The position numbers were made by a program, and so were the translations under genes. From positions 1 to 30,949 of IMG/VR virus record IMGVR_UViG_3300047276_000094: a DNA stretch of 30,949 bases; one strand, written 5' to 3'. Below the pieces are notes generated by a model, which saw only the letters and a list, made by a program, of their open reading frames with translations, did no database searches and had not been told where the DNA came from. Positions 1-6,496 of the stretch are shown here, piece by piece (positions within the stretch are counted from its first letter, which is position 1; every line of letters starts with the position of its first letter). The stretch is from a virus.

Positions 1-8
1 CCCCTGAT

Positions 9-21
9 GGGCGGTGCGCCC
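9..21. other. Short perfect hairpin at the left end
   Basis: GGGCG and CGCCC form a perfect 5-bp stem around a GTG loop, within 10 nt of the left end and upstream of the first gene. It could be part of a packaging (cos) site or a leader hairpin. A GTG start codon for the first frame would lie inside it, which argues against starting that gene at 14. Role is unknown. Confidence 0.4.
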
Positions 22-55
22 GATAACCGCTAACACAAGAACAAGGAACAAGTAC

Positions 56-505
56 ATGAACAAGAAAGTGCTGGGCTGTGGAGTCGAAGAACACCACGAA
101 GATTGCCTGTGCGATGTCCACATCAGTGGTGAACCGTGGGAAGTCAAAGTGACAATCCCGTTGGATTACTGGTGCGGTCAGGAAATCGTTGACCATTTCG
201 ACCTTGGGGTTCCGTGGACGGGTGCTGACCTTGCAACCTTCTTCGAGAAACTCGCAGAGGTGAATGGTTACATCAACAGGAAAGGGCAGGTGCACCATGT
301 GCCAGCGCCAAACAAGGAACCCCGTGAAAGAGCAATCAAGAAGTTGAATGCTGAACAGTTGGAGGACTTGAAGGATTGGATTCGTTCAGGGATGATGCCA
401 ACACCGTGCGTGAAAGCAATGATGGACACACACGGAATCGTCATACACAAGTCGTATGTGACGAAAACAAAAGTACGAATGATTCGTAGAGGAGAACTCA
501 AGTGA
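56..505 (+). CDS. Hypothetical early protein, possible C-terminal helix-turn-helix
   Basis: This 149-residue protein is the first gene of the left operon. The ATG at 56 is chosen because AAGGA lies 8 to 9 nt upstream; the open frame extends to a GTG at 14, but that codon is inside a hairpin and has no ribosome site. The N-terminal half has Cys/His residues (GCGVEEHHEDCLCD, about 7-20) that could bind metal. The last 60 residues are basic and look helical, with an LNAEQLEDLKDWIRSG helix followed by a second helix and a basic KSYVTKTKVRMIRR segment. This resembles a helix-turn-helix DNA-binding module, but no family is recognised. It overlaps the next gene by 4 nt (GTGA). By position at the head of the early operon it might be a regulator; that is inference. 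Confidence 0.7.
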   Translation: MNKKVLGCGVEEHHEDCLCDVHISGEPWEVKVTIPLDYWCGQEIVDHFDLGVPWTGADLATFFEKLAEVNGYINRKGQVHHVPAPNKEPRERAIKKLNAEQLEDLKDWIRSGMMPTPCVKAMMDTHGIVIHKSYVTKTKVRMIRRGELK

Positions 506-1344
506 AGATAGAAGGAAATGACATCTACATCCGCCAGTCATGGTTGGGAGATGCACTGATTTGCATGGAGCGTGGACGGCTGACAATCACACAGCCGAAC
601 TGGAGAGTCGGTTCAGACTCGACAGTTCTTGGCACGGCATGTCATTCAGGCATCGAGCATTACATCGACAACGGCGGAGATGTTTCGTTGAACGACATGA
701 GAGAAGCAATGGTGCAGTCCATTCGCACCAACGAAGAGACTTTCAAGTGGACCGCAATGAAAGACGAAGACGACATGATTCGTTATGGCGATGCCATGCT
801 CGGCGCATGGTGGCGAGACATCAGACCAGATGTGGCGTTGGGCGGACTGGTGGAACACAACTTCACGGTTGCCGTCACGAAGTTCATCGTTGACAACACG
901 GAGTACGCTCTGCACTACACTGGGACGATGGATTACATCGCACCAGACGGAACAATCTGGGACTGGAAGACTGCGAACCGCAAATACTTCCAAGGCGAGA
1001 AGCAACGCCAGTCGATTCAGGCAAGCGTGTATTCGACAGCCGCAGTGTCGCTTGGTCTTGTGCCAGCGTTCCCTGTGTCGTTCAAGTTCGGGGTTATGCT
1101 CCGAAAGGACAAGTCGGAAGGACAAATCGTTGAGGTGCGCCGCACAGAGGCGCACTCATCATGGCTCGAAACGCAGACGAAAAACATTGTGTCGTCTGCA
1201 CTTCGATTGGGGCAGGATAATCCGTGGCTCCAAGTTGACCAGCACAACCTCTGCTCAGAGCAGTGGTGCCCGTGGTGGTCAATCTGCAAAGGCGCTCACC
1301 TCGGTGAGCATGAGAACCGCTGGAACCCAGCGGACGAAAGGTAA
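502..1344 (+). CDS. Cas4/RecB-like PD-(D/E)XK exonuclease with probable Fe-S cluster
   Basis: This 280-residue protein carries the signature of the PDDEXK_1 / Cas4-AddB nuclease superfamily. Visible motifs in order are Cys21 near the N-terminus; GTACHSG with His48; Glu118 in LVEHNF; Asp144 in GTMDYI; the DxK pair Asp154/Lys156 in IWDWKTAN; and the QxxxY-type motif QASVY (173-177). A C-terminal Cys triad follows (Cys251, Cys256, Cys262). Cys21 with the triad matches the four ligands of the 4Fe-4S cluster in Cas4 and AddB. Such proteins process DNA ends during phage recombination and replication. The start is a GTG overlapping the previous stop, preceded by GAGGAG. It sits immediately before the helicase-primase block, as in many actinophages. 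Nuclease assignment is strong; exact polarity and role are not visible. Confidence 0.85.
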   Translation: MKIEGNDIYIRQSWLGDALICMERGRLTITQPNWRVGSDSTVLGTACHSGIEHYIDNGGDVSLNDMREAMVQSIRTNEETFKWTAMKDEDDMIRYGDAMLGAWWRDIRPDVALGGLVEHNFTVAVTKFIVDNTEYALHYTGTMDYIAPDGTIWDWKTANRKYFQGEKQRQSIQASVYSTAAVSLGLVPAFPVSFKFGVMLRKDKSEGQIVEVRRTEAHSSWLETQTKNIVSSALRLGQDNPWLQVDQHNLCSEQWCPWWSICKGAHLGEHENRWNPADER

Positions 1345-1355
1345 AGGTACCCACA

Positions 1356-1781
1356 GTGGACAAGGACAAGAGCATCATCATTCAGGTTGCCGCAAAGATT
1401 GCGGCTGACTTGACGGGGAAGAGCGAGCGCAATGCTGACGAGAAGGTCAGCGAGTTCGCAATCATCTTCACTGATGTCAAGGACATCCTTCTGGAGAGCA
1501 TCTACGGACAGGTTCAGCAGGCAGTATCTCGCAACAGCGAGGAAGCACAGGTTGCCATGATTCAGCAGGCATTCCCTGATGCCGTTGAGGTCGACATGAG
1601 CGTCAAGGTTCGTGGCGAACAGCATGGCGAACTTCCCTCGTGGCTGATTGCGGCTTGCAAGCGTGACGGCATCACGGAGGTCTACGACAACCGTGACGGT
1701 CTCGCACAGAACCCGAAGCGTCCGTGGTTCAAGGCAGTGAACGACAAGGAAAAGGCTTACTGGCCTCCTCGCTCGAAGTAA
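1356..1781 (+). CDS. Small replication-module protein with degenerate zinc-ribbon-like C-terminus
   Basis: This 141-residue protein starts at GTG (1356), 11 nt after the nuclease gene. Residues 1-70 are mostly helical and acidic. The C-terminus (VYDNRDGLAQNPKRPWFK followed by DKEKAYWPPR) recalls a zinc-ribbon pattern I associate with phage replication proteins, in which WDNR is followed by PDFKC, a second Cys and a terminal WP. Here the second-knuckle cysteines are replaced and only one Cys (in ACKRDG) remains upstream. If related, it has lost metal binding. Its position between an end-processing nuclease and the helicase suggests an accessory or single-stranded-DNA-binding role. That is inference from context only. 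Confidence 0.65.
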   Translation: MDKDKSIIIQVAAKIAADLTGKSERNADEKVSEFAIIFTDVKDILLESIYGQVQQAVSRNSEEAQVAMIQQAFPDAVEVDMSVKVRGEQHGELPSWLIAACKRDGITEVYDNRDGLAQNPKRPWFKAVNDKEKAYWPPRSK

Positions 1782-1795
1782 CAAGGAAAAAACAA

Positions 1796-2836
1796 ATGAG
1801 ACTCACACCAGAACAGATTCTGGCTGGGTGGGACACGGTGGAACGGGGCGACAATGTTGCCCCGTTTCCTCGTGAATACCGCCTTTACCAGCCTCTCACT
1901 GAAGCCGCACATTCGTATGTGCGATGGGCGCAAGCACCGCATGAGCGCATCTACACAGGTATCAGCAAACTCGACACGGAGATGCGTGGCATAGCCCCAG
2001 GAGAGTTGGCAATGTTGCTTGGGTATTCTCACGGCGGAAAGACACTTGCCCTCATGCACATGCTGATGCAGAACGCAGACAAGAAGATTGCCTTCTTCAT
2101 TCCAGACGAACCACGCACACTCGTGCTCACGAAGTTGACATGCATGACACACAATGTTGATGCTCGTGACCTAGAAAGGCGTGTCGCCCAGAACGACCCT
2201 GATGCAATCGACCTCTTGCGTATGACCGCAGAAGAGATGTATCCCAACCTTGCAGTGTTTGACCAGCCGTTGACACCCAGCGACATGGAGCGTGCATTTG
2301 GCGAGGTGAGCGACCTGTGGGGAGCAAAGCCCGACCTTGTTGTCATTGACTATCTCGAACTTGTCGAAGCAGGCGAGATGGTTCCAGAGAAAGCAGGGTT
2401 CGTCAAAGGCTTTGGTCGTCGTCACGATGTGCCACTGTTGGTGCTTCACCAGACATCACGCTCCAGCGGTGCTGAAGGCAAGAAACTCACAATGTCCAGC
2501 GGTGCTTACGGTGGTGAACAGCAAGCAACCAGCATCATTGGTGTACGCAGAAAGAAGTACGAAATCATCTCGGAGATAAACGAGTTGATGGAGAAGTTGG
2601 ACCGCAACCCGACAGAGCGCACGCAGGAGCGGATGGAAATGTTGCGTCACGAACTGAAGATTCATGAGTACACAATCACTCTCAGCCTGCTGAAGAACAA
2701 GAGACCAGGAGGCATGCTTGTTGACGACATCGACTTTGAGTTGGACATTCACACGGGGCGCATCTACCCCCTGCGTGATGGCGAACTGCCCGACCAGTAT
2801 CTCCGCTCAATCAACAGAGAAGGGTTGTACGGATGA
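1796..2836 (+). CDS. DnaB-type replicative helicase (RecA-like ATPase domain)
   Basis: This 346-residue protein has a DnaB/RecA-like ATPase core. It shows Walker A GYSHGGKT (76-83), Walker B LVVIDYLEL (181-189), and a LLVLHQTSR segment (214-222) matching the sensor/Q-loop motif of DnaB helicases. The N-terminal region is only about 55 residues, so the usual DnaB N-terminal helicase-primase interaction domain is missing. A charged, coiled-coil-prone stretch (about 250-300) follows the core. The frame is open from a GTG at 1724, but the ATG at 1796 has AAGGA 8 to 9 nt upstream and is preferred. It overlaps the primase gene by 4 nt (ATGA), so helicase and primase are probably co-translated. It is expected to unwind the phage replication fork. 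Confidence 0.88.
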   Translation: MRLTPEQILAGWDTVERGDNVAPFPREYRLYQPLTEAAHSYVRWAQAPHERIYTGISKLDTEMRGIAPGELAMLLGYSHGGKTLALMHMLMQNADKKIAFFIPDEPRTLVLTKLTCMTHNVDARDLERRVAQNDPDAIDLLRMTAEEMYPNLAVFDQPLTPSDMERAFGEVSDLWGAKPDLVVIDYLELVEAGEMVPEKAGFVKGFGRRHDVPLLVLHQTSRSSGAEGKKLTMSSGAYGGEQQATSIIGVRRKKYEIISEINELMEKLDRNPTERTQERMEMLRHELKIHEYTITLSLLKNKRPGGMLVDDIDFELDIHTGRIYPLRDGELPDQYLRSINREGLYG

Positions 2837-3720
2837 ATGTACTAGACGACTTCGTGACCCTGTTCAGGGGTCGTGGAGATGCATACGGCTCATGGGAAGG
2901 CGGATGTGTTCGTTCCGCTGTCACACAAGAACTATTCATGTCTCATCTGACGGGCAAAGAAATGTTCGGCGTGTATCCACTCGTGCCATTTGAAGGTGCA
3001 TTTGGTTGCGTCTGGGGATGCAGTGACATTGATGTCGATGACCTCGATGCGGCTCGCAACCTGCAAATGGCATTCGCACTAAAGAACATCAACGCACATG
3101 TCGAGAAGACACGCAAGGGTTACCACATCTGGGTGTTCGTTGACTCGCTTGTGCCAGCGTCAACAATGCGCAGAGCATTCCTAGCCGCACATCAAGCAAT
3201 CAACTATGTAGCCAAAGAAGTCAACCCCAAACAGGAAGACATCGGCAAGGGATACGGCAACTATGTACGCCTCCCCTACCCGAACGGTTTGAATGAACTT
3301 CCAGAGAACAGGTACATGCTCGATGACGATGACAAGCCAGTCGCATTGGTCGACTGGATTGTTGAAGCGAAAATAACACGAACAAACAGAAAGACTCTTG
3401 ACAAACTCGCTCTCCTCTACACGCCACCACAGATACTCAGCGTTGCCGTAGGCGAAACAACAGAAGATGTTAGAATGTTGCTGAAGAAGGTTTCGGTCAT
3501 TCCGTACATCATCTGGCGTGATGGACCATACAAAGGCTCGGACCGTTCGACGGCGCTGTACAAACTGTGCCACCGTCTAGCAGAATCAGGACTAACGCCA
3601 ACAGAAGCGTTCACTGTCCTGAAAGACGCAGACAAACGGTGGGGCAAGTTTCATTTGCGTAGCGACGGCGACTTCGAACTCATGAAAATGATTGACAGCG
3701 CATACGGAGCACAGCAATGA
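2833..3720 (+). CDS. Archaeo-eukaryotic-type primase (TOTE-like primase domain)
   Basis: This 295-residue protein matches the primase module of TOTE-type AEP primase-polymerases. Asp65 and Asp67 in SDIDVDD form the metal-binding hDhD motif. KGYHIWVF (96-102) supplies the conserved His98 of the sxH motif. The segment around VNPKQE...GNYVRLPYPNG (130-152) matches the conserved region ending in RLPY, with Arg146 the probable basic residue. Residues after about 200 look like a helical C-terminal domain. It lies directly after the helicase with an ATGA overlap, giving a two-gene primase-helicase pair. Stand-alone AEPs can prime and sometimes polymerise. No separate DNA polymerase is encoded, so this protein may carry more of the synthesis than a plain primase. 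Confidence 0.85.
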   Translation: MNVLDDFVTLFRGRGDAYGSWEGGCVRSAVTQELFMSHLTGKEMFGVYPLVPFEGAFGCVWGCSDIDVDDLDAARNLQMAFALKNINAHVEKTRKGYHIWVFVDSLVPASTMRRAFLAAHQAINYVAKEVNPKQEDIGKGYGNYVRLPYPNGLNELPENRYMLDDDDKPVALVDWIVEAKITRTNRKTLDKLALLYTPPQILSVAVGETTEDVRMLLKKVSVIPYIIWRDGPYKGSDRSTALYKLCHRLAESGLTPTEAFTVLKDADKRWGKFHLRSDGDFELMKMIDSAYGAQQ

Positions 3721-3953
3721 CATTTGAAGAATGGATGGAGTTAGGAATCAATCGAGGCTGGTGTGGTCCTCCCGTCTGCGAACTGCATGACGGAATCCCC
3801 CACACATGGGCAGAGAGCGAAATCCTCATGATGGGAGAAGACATCTGCGTCAGCATCGTTCGTCTGTATCCCGACGAAGAGACACGGCTGGAAGTCGAAG
3901 ACTGCCATGCCGCATCTGTCTGGAGAAAGGAAGACTGGTGCAACACACAGTGA
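3717..3953 (+). CDS. Conserved actinophage small protein (WCGPPVC motif), function unknown
   Basis: This 78-residue protein has the sequence GINRGWCGPPVCELHDGIP (residues 10-28) and a downstream ICVSIVRLYPDEE segment. I recognise this pattern from small proteins widespread in actinobacteriophage replication regions, none with an established function that I know. Cys16, Cys21, His24 and Cys44 could form a metal site. It overlaps the primase stop (ATGA) and the RusA start (GTGA), so it is embedded in the recombination/replication operon. The family match is by memory of the motif and not by a search. Confidence 0.75.
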   Translation: MTFEEWMELGINRGWCGPPVCELHDGIPHTWAESEILMMGEDICVSIVRLYPDEETRLEVEDCHAASVWRKEDWCNTQ

Positions 3954-4267
3954 AACTGGCTATCAAGCCAATCGCCAAACAACGCCCCCGCCTTGGCAGA
4001 CGAGGAAGGGTGTTCACCCCACAACGCACGCTCGACTTTGAAGCACAGATTGCAGAAGCATGGGACGGTCCATGTTTCGAAAGTCCTTGCGCACTCGTAG
4101 TCGAGTTCACCAAAGACACCGTGAAGATAACGGTGAAAGAATCCAAGTACACCTCAGGTTTGAGAGGAGACATCGACAACTATGTGAAGTCCATCATGGA
4201 TGGTCTGAACGGTGTTGCCTATGTGGACGACAAACTTGTCACAGAAATCAAGGCAGTAAAGAAATGA
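3950..4267 (+). CDS. rusA: RusA-family Holliday junction resolvase
   Basis: This 105-residue protein has the RusA hallmark GDIDNYVKSIMDGLNGVAYVDD (73-94). The catalytic acidic residues correspond to Asp74, Asp76 and Asp93/94 (E. coli RusA uses Asp70, Asp72 and Asp91). The N-terminal KPIAKQRPRLGRRGRVFTP matches the usual P.pk.R.R..rg..y.p start. RusA cuts four-way junctions symmetrically, resolving recombination or replication intermediates before packaging. The chosen start is GTG at 3950, overlapping the previous stop and giving the family's normal start and length. An upstream in-frame ATG at 3806 would add 48 arginine-rich residues read out of frame from the previous gene and is rejected. 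Confidence 0.92.
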   Translation: MKLAIKPIAKQRPRLGRRGRVFTPQRTLDFEAQIAEAWDGPCFESPCALVVEFTKDTVKITVKESKYTSGLRGDIDNYVKSIMDGLNGVAYVDDKLVTEIKAVKK

Positions 4268-4458
4268 GCCTCATCGAAACCCATGTTGTAGATGTCATCG
4301 AGCGTGAGCGACTCAGCGAAAGCAGAGACGCATACCGCATCGCCGCCATCTACTTGTACAACTTTGTGAAGAACAATGTAGCAATCGTTGGACACGAAGA
4401 AATCAAGGCTTGGCACATCGCCAAGAACTACTACGAGCAAGCCAAGAAAACGGGGTGA
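4264..4458 (+). CDS. Hypothetical small helical protein
   Basis: This 64-residue protein starts at an ATG overlapping the RusA stop (ATGA). It appears all-helical, with charged residues and aromatics (IAAIYLYNFVKNN, residues 27-38, and AWHIAKNYYEQA, 49-60). No Cys, signal peptide or clear membrane segment is present. No family is recognised. The tight overlap and matching codon style support a real gene. Confidence 0.65.
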   Translation: MSLIETHVVDVIERERLSESRDAYRIAAIYLYNFVKNNVAIVGHEEIKAWHIAKNYYEQAKKTG

Positions 4459-4461
4459 ACT

Positions 4462-4917
4462 ATGAGCAAAGAGTTTCACCAAGCACCGTTTGCGGTCAGG
4501 TACACCCAGATGGGAGATGTTGCAGAAGGCGTATTCGAACATGTCTTTCCTGCACACCACCGTCTAGGTCTAAACCGCCCCAATCTTCGAGTCATGTCTC
4601 TTCCATACATCACACGCTTCCTTCCAGACTTCCTCACGGCAGACGGAATGGTCGAAGTGATGGGAATCGGACGGGACAAGACACTCAAGTTCAAGATTGA
4701 GAAAATGCACAACCTCGTGAAGTGGTCAATGATTTGCCCAGTTCACCTGTTCGTCTACGACTCAAGCAGAAAGAAGTGGTACTACGCACCGCTCGAACAA
4801 TGGTTCGAAGCGGCAACAGCACACGGACAACTTGACCACTTCGAAGACAACGGAAGCGCATACCTTCGTTTGCTGTCAGACAACTTCCCATGTGAAGGGG
4901 TGAAATACGATGGCTAA
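4462..4917 (+). CDS. Putative PD-(D/E)XK-fold nuclease-like protein
   Basis: This 151-residue protein has an ATG three nt after the previous stop, with a GGGGTGA ribosome site. It contains PDFLT followed by VEVMG (Asp56...Glu65) and a LKFKIEKMHNLVKW helix (75-88), with Glu22 upstream. This arrangement (E, then PD, then ExK with a following helix of K/W) is that of small PD-(D/E)XK endonucleases and Vsr/MRR-like proteins. The usual catalytic Lys after Glu65 is Met67, so activity is uncertain; lysines at 76, 78 and 81 could substitute. The C-terminal part (YDSSRKKWYYAPLEQW) continues a mixed alpha/beta fold. Neighbouring RusA and primase support a DNA role. This is a fold-level guess. Confidence 0.6.
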   Translation: MSKEFHQAPFAVRYTQMGDVAEGVFEHVFPAHHRLGLNRPNLRVMSLPYITRFLPDFLTADGMVEVMGIGRDKTLKFKIEKMHNLVKWSMICPVHLFVYDSSRKKWYYAPLEQWFEAATAHGQLDHFEDNGSAYLRLLSDNFPCEGVKYDG

Positions 4918-5773
4918 GCGTGAAGTGAGCACAGACTTCTACGGAAGGAACACGCCACTTCATGCATCACGCCCCCTCACAGAAATCGAAGCGCTCATGC
5001 AGGCAATGCCTCTAGAAGAGCCACAGGAATCCGTCATGGAACTCCAACCTCTCAGGGAAGCAGTAGCGCACTGCATTGACCAACTCGATGAACAGGACAA
5101 ATGGATAATCGAAGCATTGATGTCTGAAAACATCAGCCTTCAGCAACTCGCAGAAAGAATGGGCGTAACAAAGACCCATGTGTGGAGACTGCGAAACAGG
5201 GCATACGACAAACTCCACCGAATCATGATTACTGACACAACCATTAGAAGGAGAATCAAAGTGGCAGACACATGGGGACAAGCGGCAGGACAGTGGGTCA
5301 ACCACTTCTCAAACCTCAGCACTGTGCCAGCGGAAGCAGACATAGAGGGAATGATGAAACTGCGTGACAATGCGTCAATCGCAATCAGCATGAACCTCGA
5401 ACCGTCATCTACAATCTGGAACATCATCGCCACAAACGCAATCAATGAACTGCGGATGCTGGGATGCTGGGATACAGGTCGGATGATTCGAACACTCTGT
5501 TCGAAGCAGAACGACTACGGACATGGAAATGTCAACAAGTTTGGAATCATGGGAATCGCAGTCCGTCTCTCAGACAAGATTGAACGACTTGCCAACCTCA
5601 AATCCAAAGGAGAACAATACTATGTAGCCAACGAATCGTTCGTCGACACGCTTGTCGACATCGTTGGATACTGCGCCATCGCACAAATGTTGAACGATGG
5701 CACCTTCAACCTTGAACTAGAATCAGACTGGTTCGAAGCAACATCATCCCTAGAAGGAGTCATCAATGACTAA
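4910..5773 (+). CDS. Sigma-70 region 4-like HTH fused to DUF1599-type domain
   Basis: This 287-residue protein has two recognisable parts. Residues 47-108 resemble sigma factor region 4: LREAVAHCIDQLDEQDKWII, then SLQQLAERMGVTKTHVWRLRNRAYDKL, a canonical helix-turn-helix. Residues about 190-262 match the DUF1599 / nucleotide-modification-associated domain 1 pattern: KQNDYGHGNVNKFG (199-212), VRLSDKIERLANL (218-230) and ESFVDTLVDIVGYCAIA (242-258), with the conserved DYG, DKIxRL and DTLxDxxGY residues. Sigma regions 2 and 3 are absent. It overlaps the previous gene by 8 nt, with GAAGGGG 9 nt upstream of the ATG. The HTH part may recruit host RNA polymerase to phage promoters; the second domain suggests a link to nucleotides. 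Joint function is unknown. Confidence 0.8.
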   Translation: MAKREVSTDFYGRNTPLHASRPLTEIEALMQAMPLEEPQESVMELQPLREAVAHCIDQLDEQDKWIIEALMSENISLQQLAERMGVTKTHVWRLRNRAYDKLHRIMITDTTIRRRIKVADTWGQAAGQWVNHFSNLSTVPAEADIEGMMKLRDNASIAISMNLEPSSTIWNIIATNAINELRMLGCWDTGRMIRTLCSKQNDYGHGNVNKFGIMGIAVRLSDKIERLANLKSKGEQYYVANESFVDTLVDIVGYCAIAQMLNDGTFNLELESDWFEATSSLEGVIND

Positions 5774-5984
5774 CGAGAACACCCCATCAAACGACCTTGA
5801 CAACGACCTCATCGGAGAAGAGATTCATCCGTTTGGAGCAGAATGGATTGCCGCACACCTGCTTGCAATCATCATCTTCCTTGAAGACAAGTTCGGAGAC
5901 ACAGCAGGACATGTCATCGGCGGAATCGCCGCAGACCTTCTCAAAGAGTTCACCAACCCTGAACAGGAGACTGCTCCTGAATGA
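5766..5984 (+). CDS. Small acidic protein with one hydrophobic helix
   Basis: This 72-residue protein overlaps the sigma-like gene by 8 nt and has a strong AGAAGGAG ribosome site. The ends are acidic. The middle (WIAAHLLAIIIFLE, residues 27-40, then AGHVIGGIAADLL) is hydrophobic and could be an amphipathic or weak membrane helix. No family is recognised. Confidence 0.65.
   Translation: MTNENTPSNDLDNDLIGEEIHPFGAEWIAAHLLAIIIFLEDKFGDTAGHVIGGIAADLLKEFTNPEQETAPE
5964..5979 (+). promoter_or_regulatory. Hairpin sequestering a ribosome-binding site
   Basis: CAGGAG (5964-5969) and CTCCTG (5974-5979) form a perfect 6-bp stem with an ACTG loop. It ends one base before the ATG of the 55-residue gene at 5981. 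The AGGAG half is the likely Shine-Dalgarno sequence, so the site would be masked unless ribosomes translating the upstream gene open it. This fits strict translational coupling. Confidence 0.5.
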
Positions 5985-6148
5985 GCACAAGACAGGTGAC
6001 AATCGCATTCGAGTCACCAGTCGACATCAGGCACATAGCCGCAATCATCCAGCACTACTATCCGAACACAGAAGTCGTAATCGGGTATGGACTGCATGTA
6101 AACGGCATTCACGAGAACTGGATTCTTGTTGATGACAAATCCGAATGA
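5981..6148 (+). CDS. Hypothetical 55-residue protein
   Basis: The reading frame starts at ATG 5981, overlapping the previous stop (ATGA), and ends at TGA 6146-6148. The product begins MSTRQVTIAFESP and ends ENWILVDDKSE. It looks like a compact alpha/beta peptide without Cys. No family is recognised. Its place in an unbroken chain of overlapping genes, with the next gene starting inside it at 6132, is the main support. Confidence 0.6.
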   Translation: MSTRQVTIAFESPVDIRHIAAIIQHYYPNTEVVIGYGLHVNGIHENWILVDDKSE

Positions 6149-6422
6149 CGACTGGATTCGAGACATCATCCCCGAAGAGGATGTCGAATCAATAAACGCC
6201 AAAGCCAAGCGCATCGAAGACGACTTGGACACATACTACGAACTGACCTTTGTTCTCTCAAGAGAAGAAGCAATCAAGACATGTCAGAAGTACGAAAGCG
6301 CACAGGACGGTGATGCAAACTCAATGTTTCACCTGTACGCCATACTCTCTGGCATTGTTGCCTCAATCGAGTTTGCGCTAGCAACAGACGACATCGACCC
6401 CTACGAGGAAGACATCATCTAA
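6132..6422 (+). CDS. Hypothetical acidic helical protein
   Basis: This 96-residue protein starts at ATG 6132, inside the end of the previous gene (17-nt overlap). Two in-frame TTG codons directly upstream are less likely starts. It is strongly acidic at both ends (PEEDVESINAKAKRIEDDLD; DDIDPYEEDII) and helical in between (SMFHLYAILSGIVASIEFAL). No family is recognised. Its stop TAA shares two bases with the next ATG (TAATG). Confidence 0.65.
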   Translation: MTNPNDDWIRDIIPEEDVESINAKAKRIEDDLDTYYELTFVLSREEAIKTCQKYESAQDGDANSMFHLYAILSGIVASIEFALATDDIDPYEEDII

Positions 6423-6496
6423 TGGGACACATCGCTTTCTTCACAATGCTCGGCTTCTACGCATACATGCTCTGGCGATTTGCCAGAATGCGCTAA
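6422..6496 (+). CDS. 24-residue single-pass membrane peptide
   Basis: A 24-codon frame runs from ATG 6422 (TAATG overlap with the previous stop) to TAA 6494-6496. The peptide is one hydrophobic helix, GHIAFFTMLGFYAYMLW, followed by a basic tail RFARMR, which fits a single transmembrane segment with a cytoplasmic positive end. Its stop overlaps the endolysin stop on the other strand by two bases. It could be a lysis-related or membrane-active peptide, or a non-functional frame; the size makes this uncertain. Confidence 0.5.
   Translation: MGHIAFFTMLGFYAYMLWRFARMR

Noticed and set aside
14-55. GTG start at 14 for the first gene
   Set aside because: The codon is inside a hairpin and lacks a ribosome site; the ATG at 56 has AAGGA at good spacing.
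502-1344. Evidence for a CRISPR adaptation module from the Cas4-like protein
   Set aside because: No cas1, cas2 or repeat array is nearby; the gene sits in a replication operon as in many actinophages.
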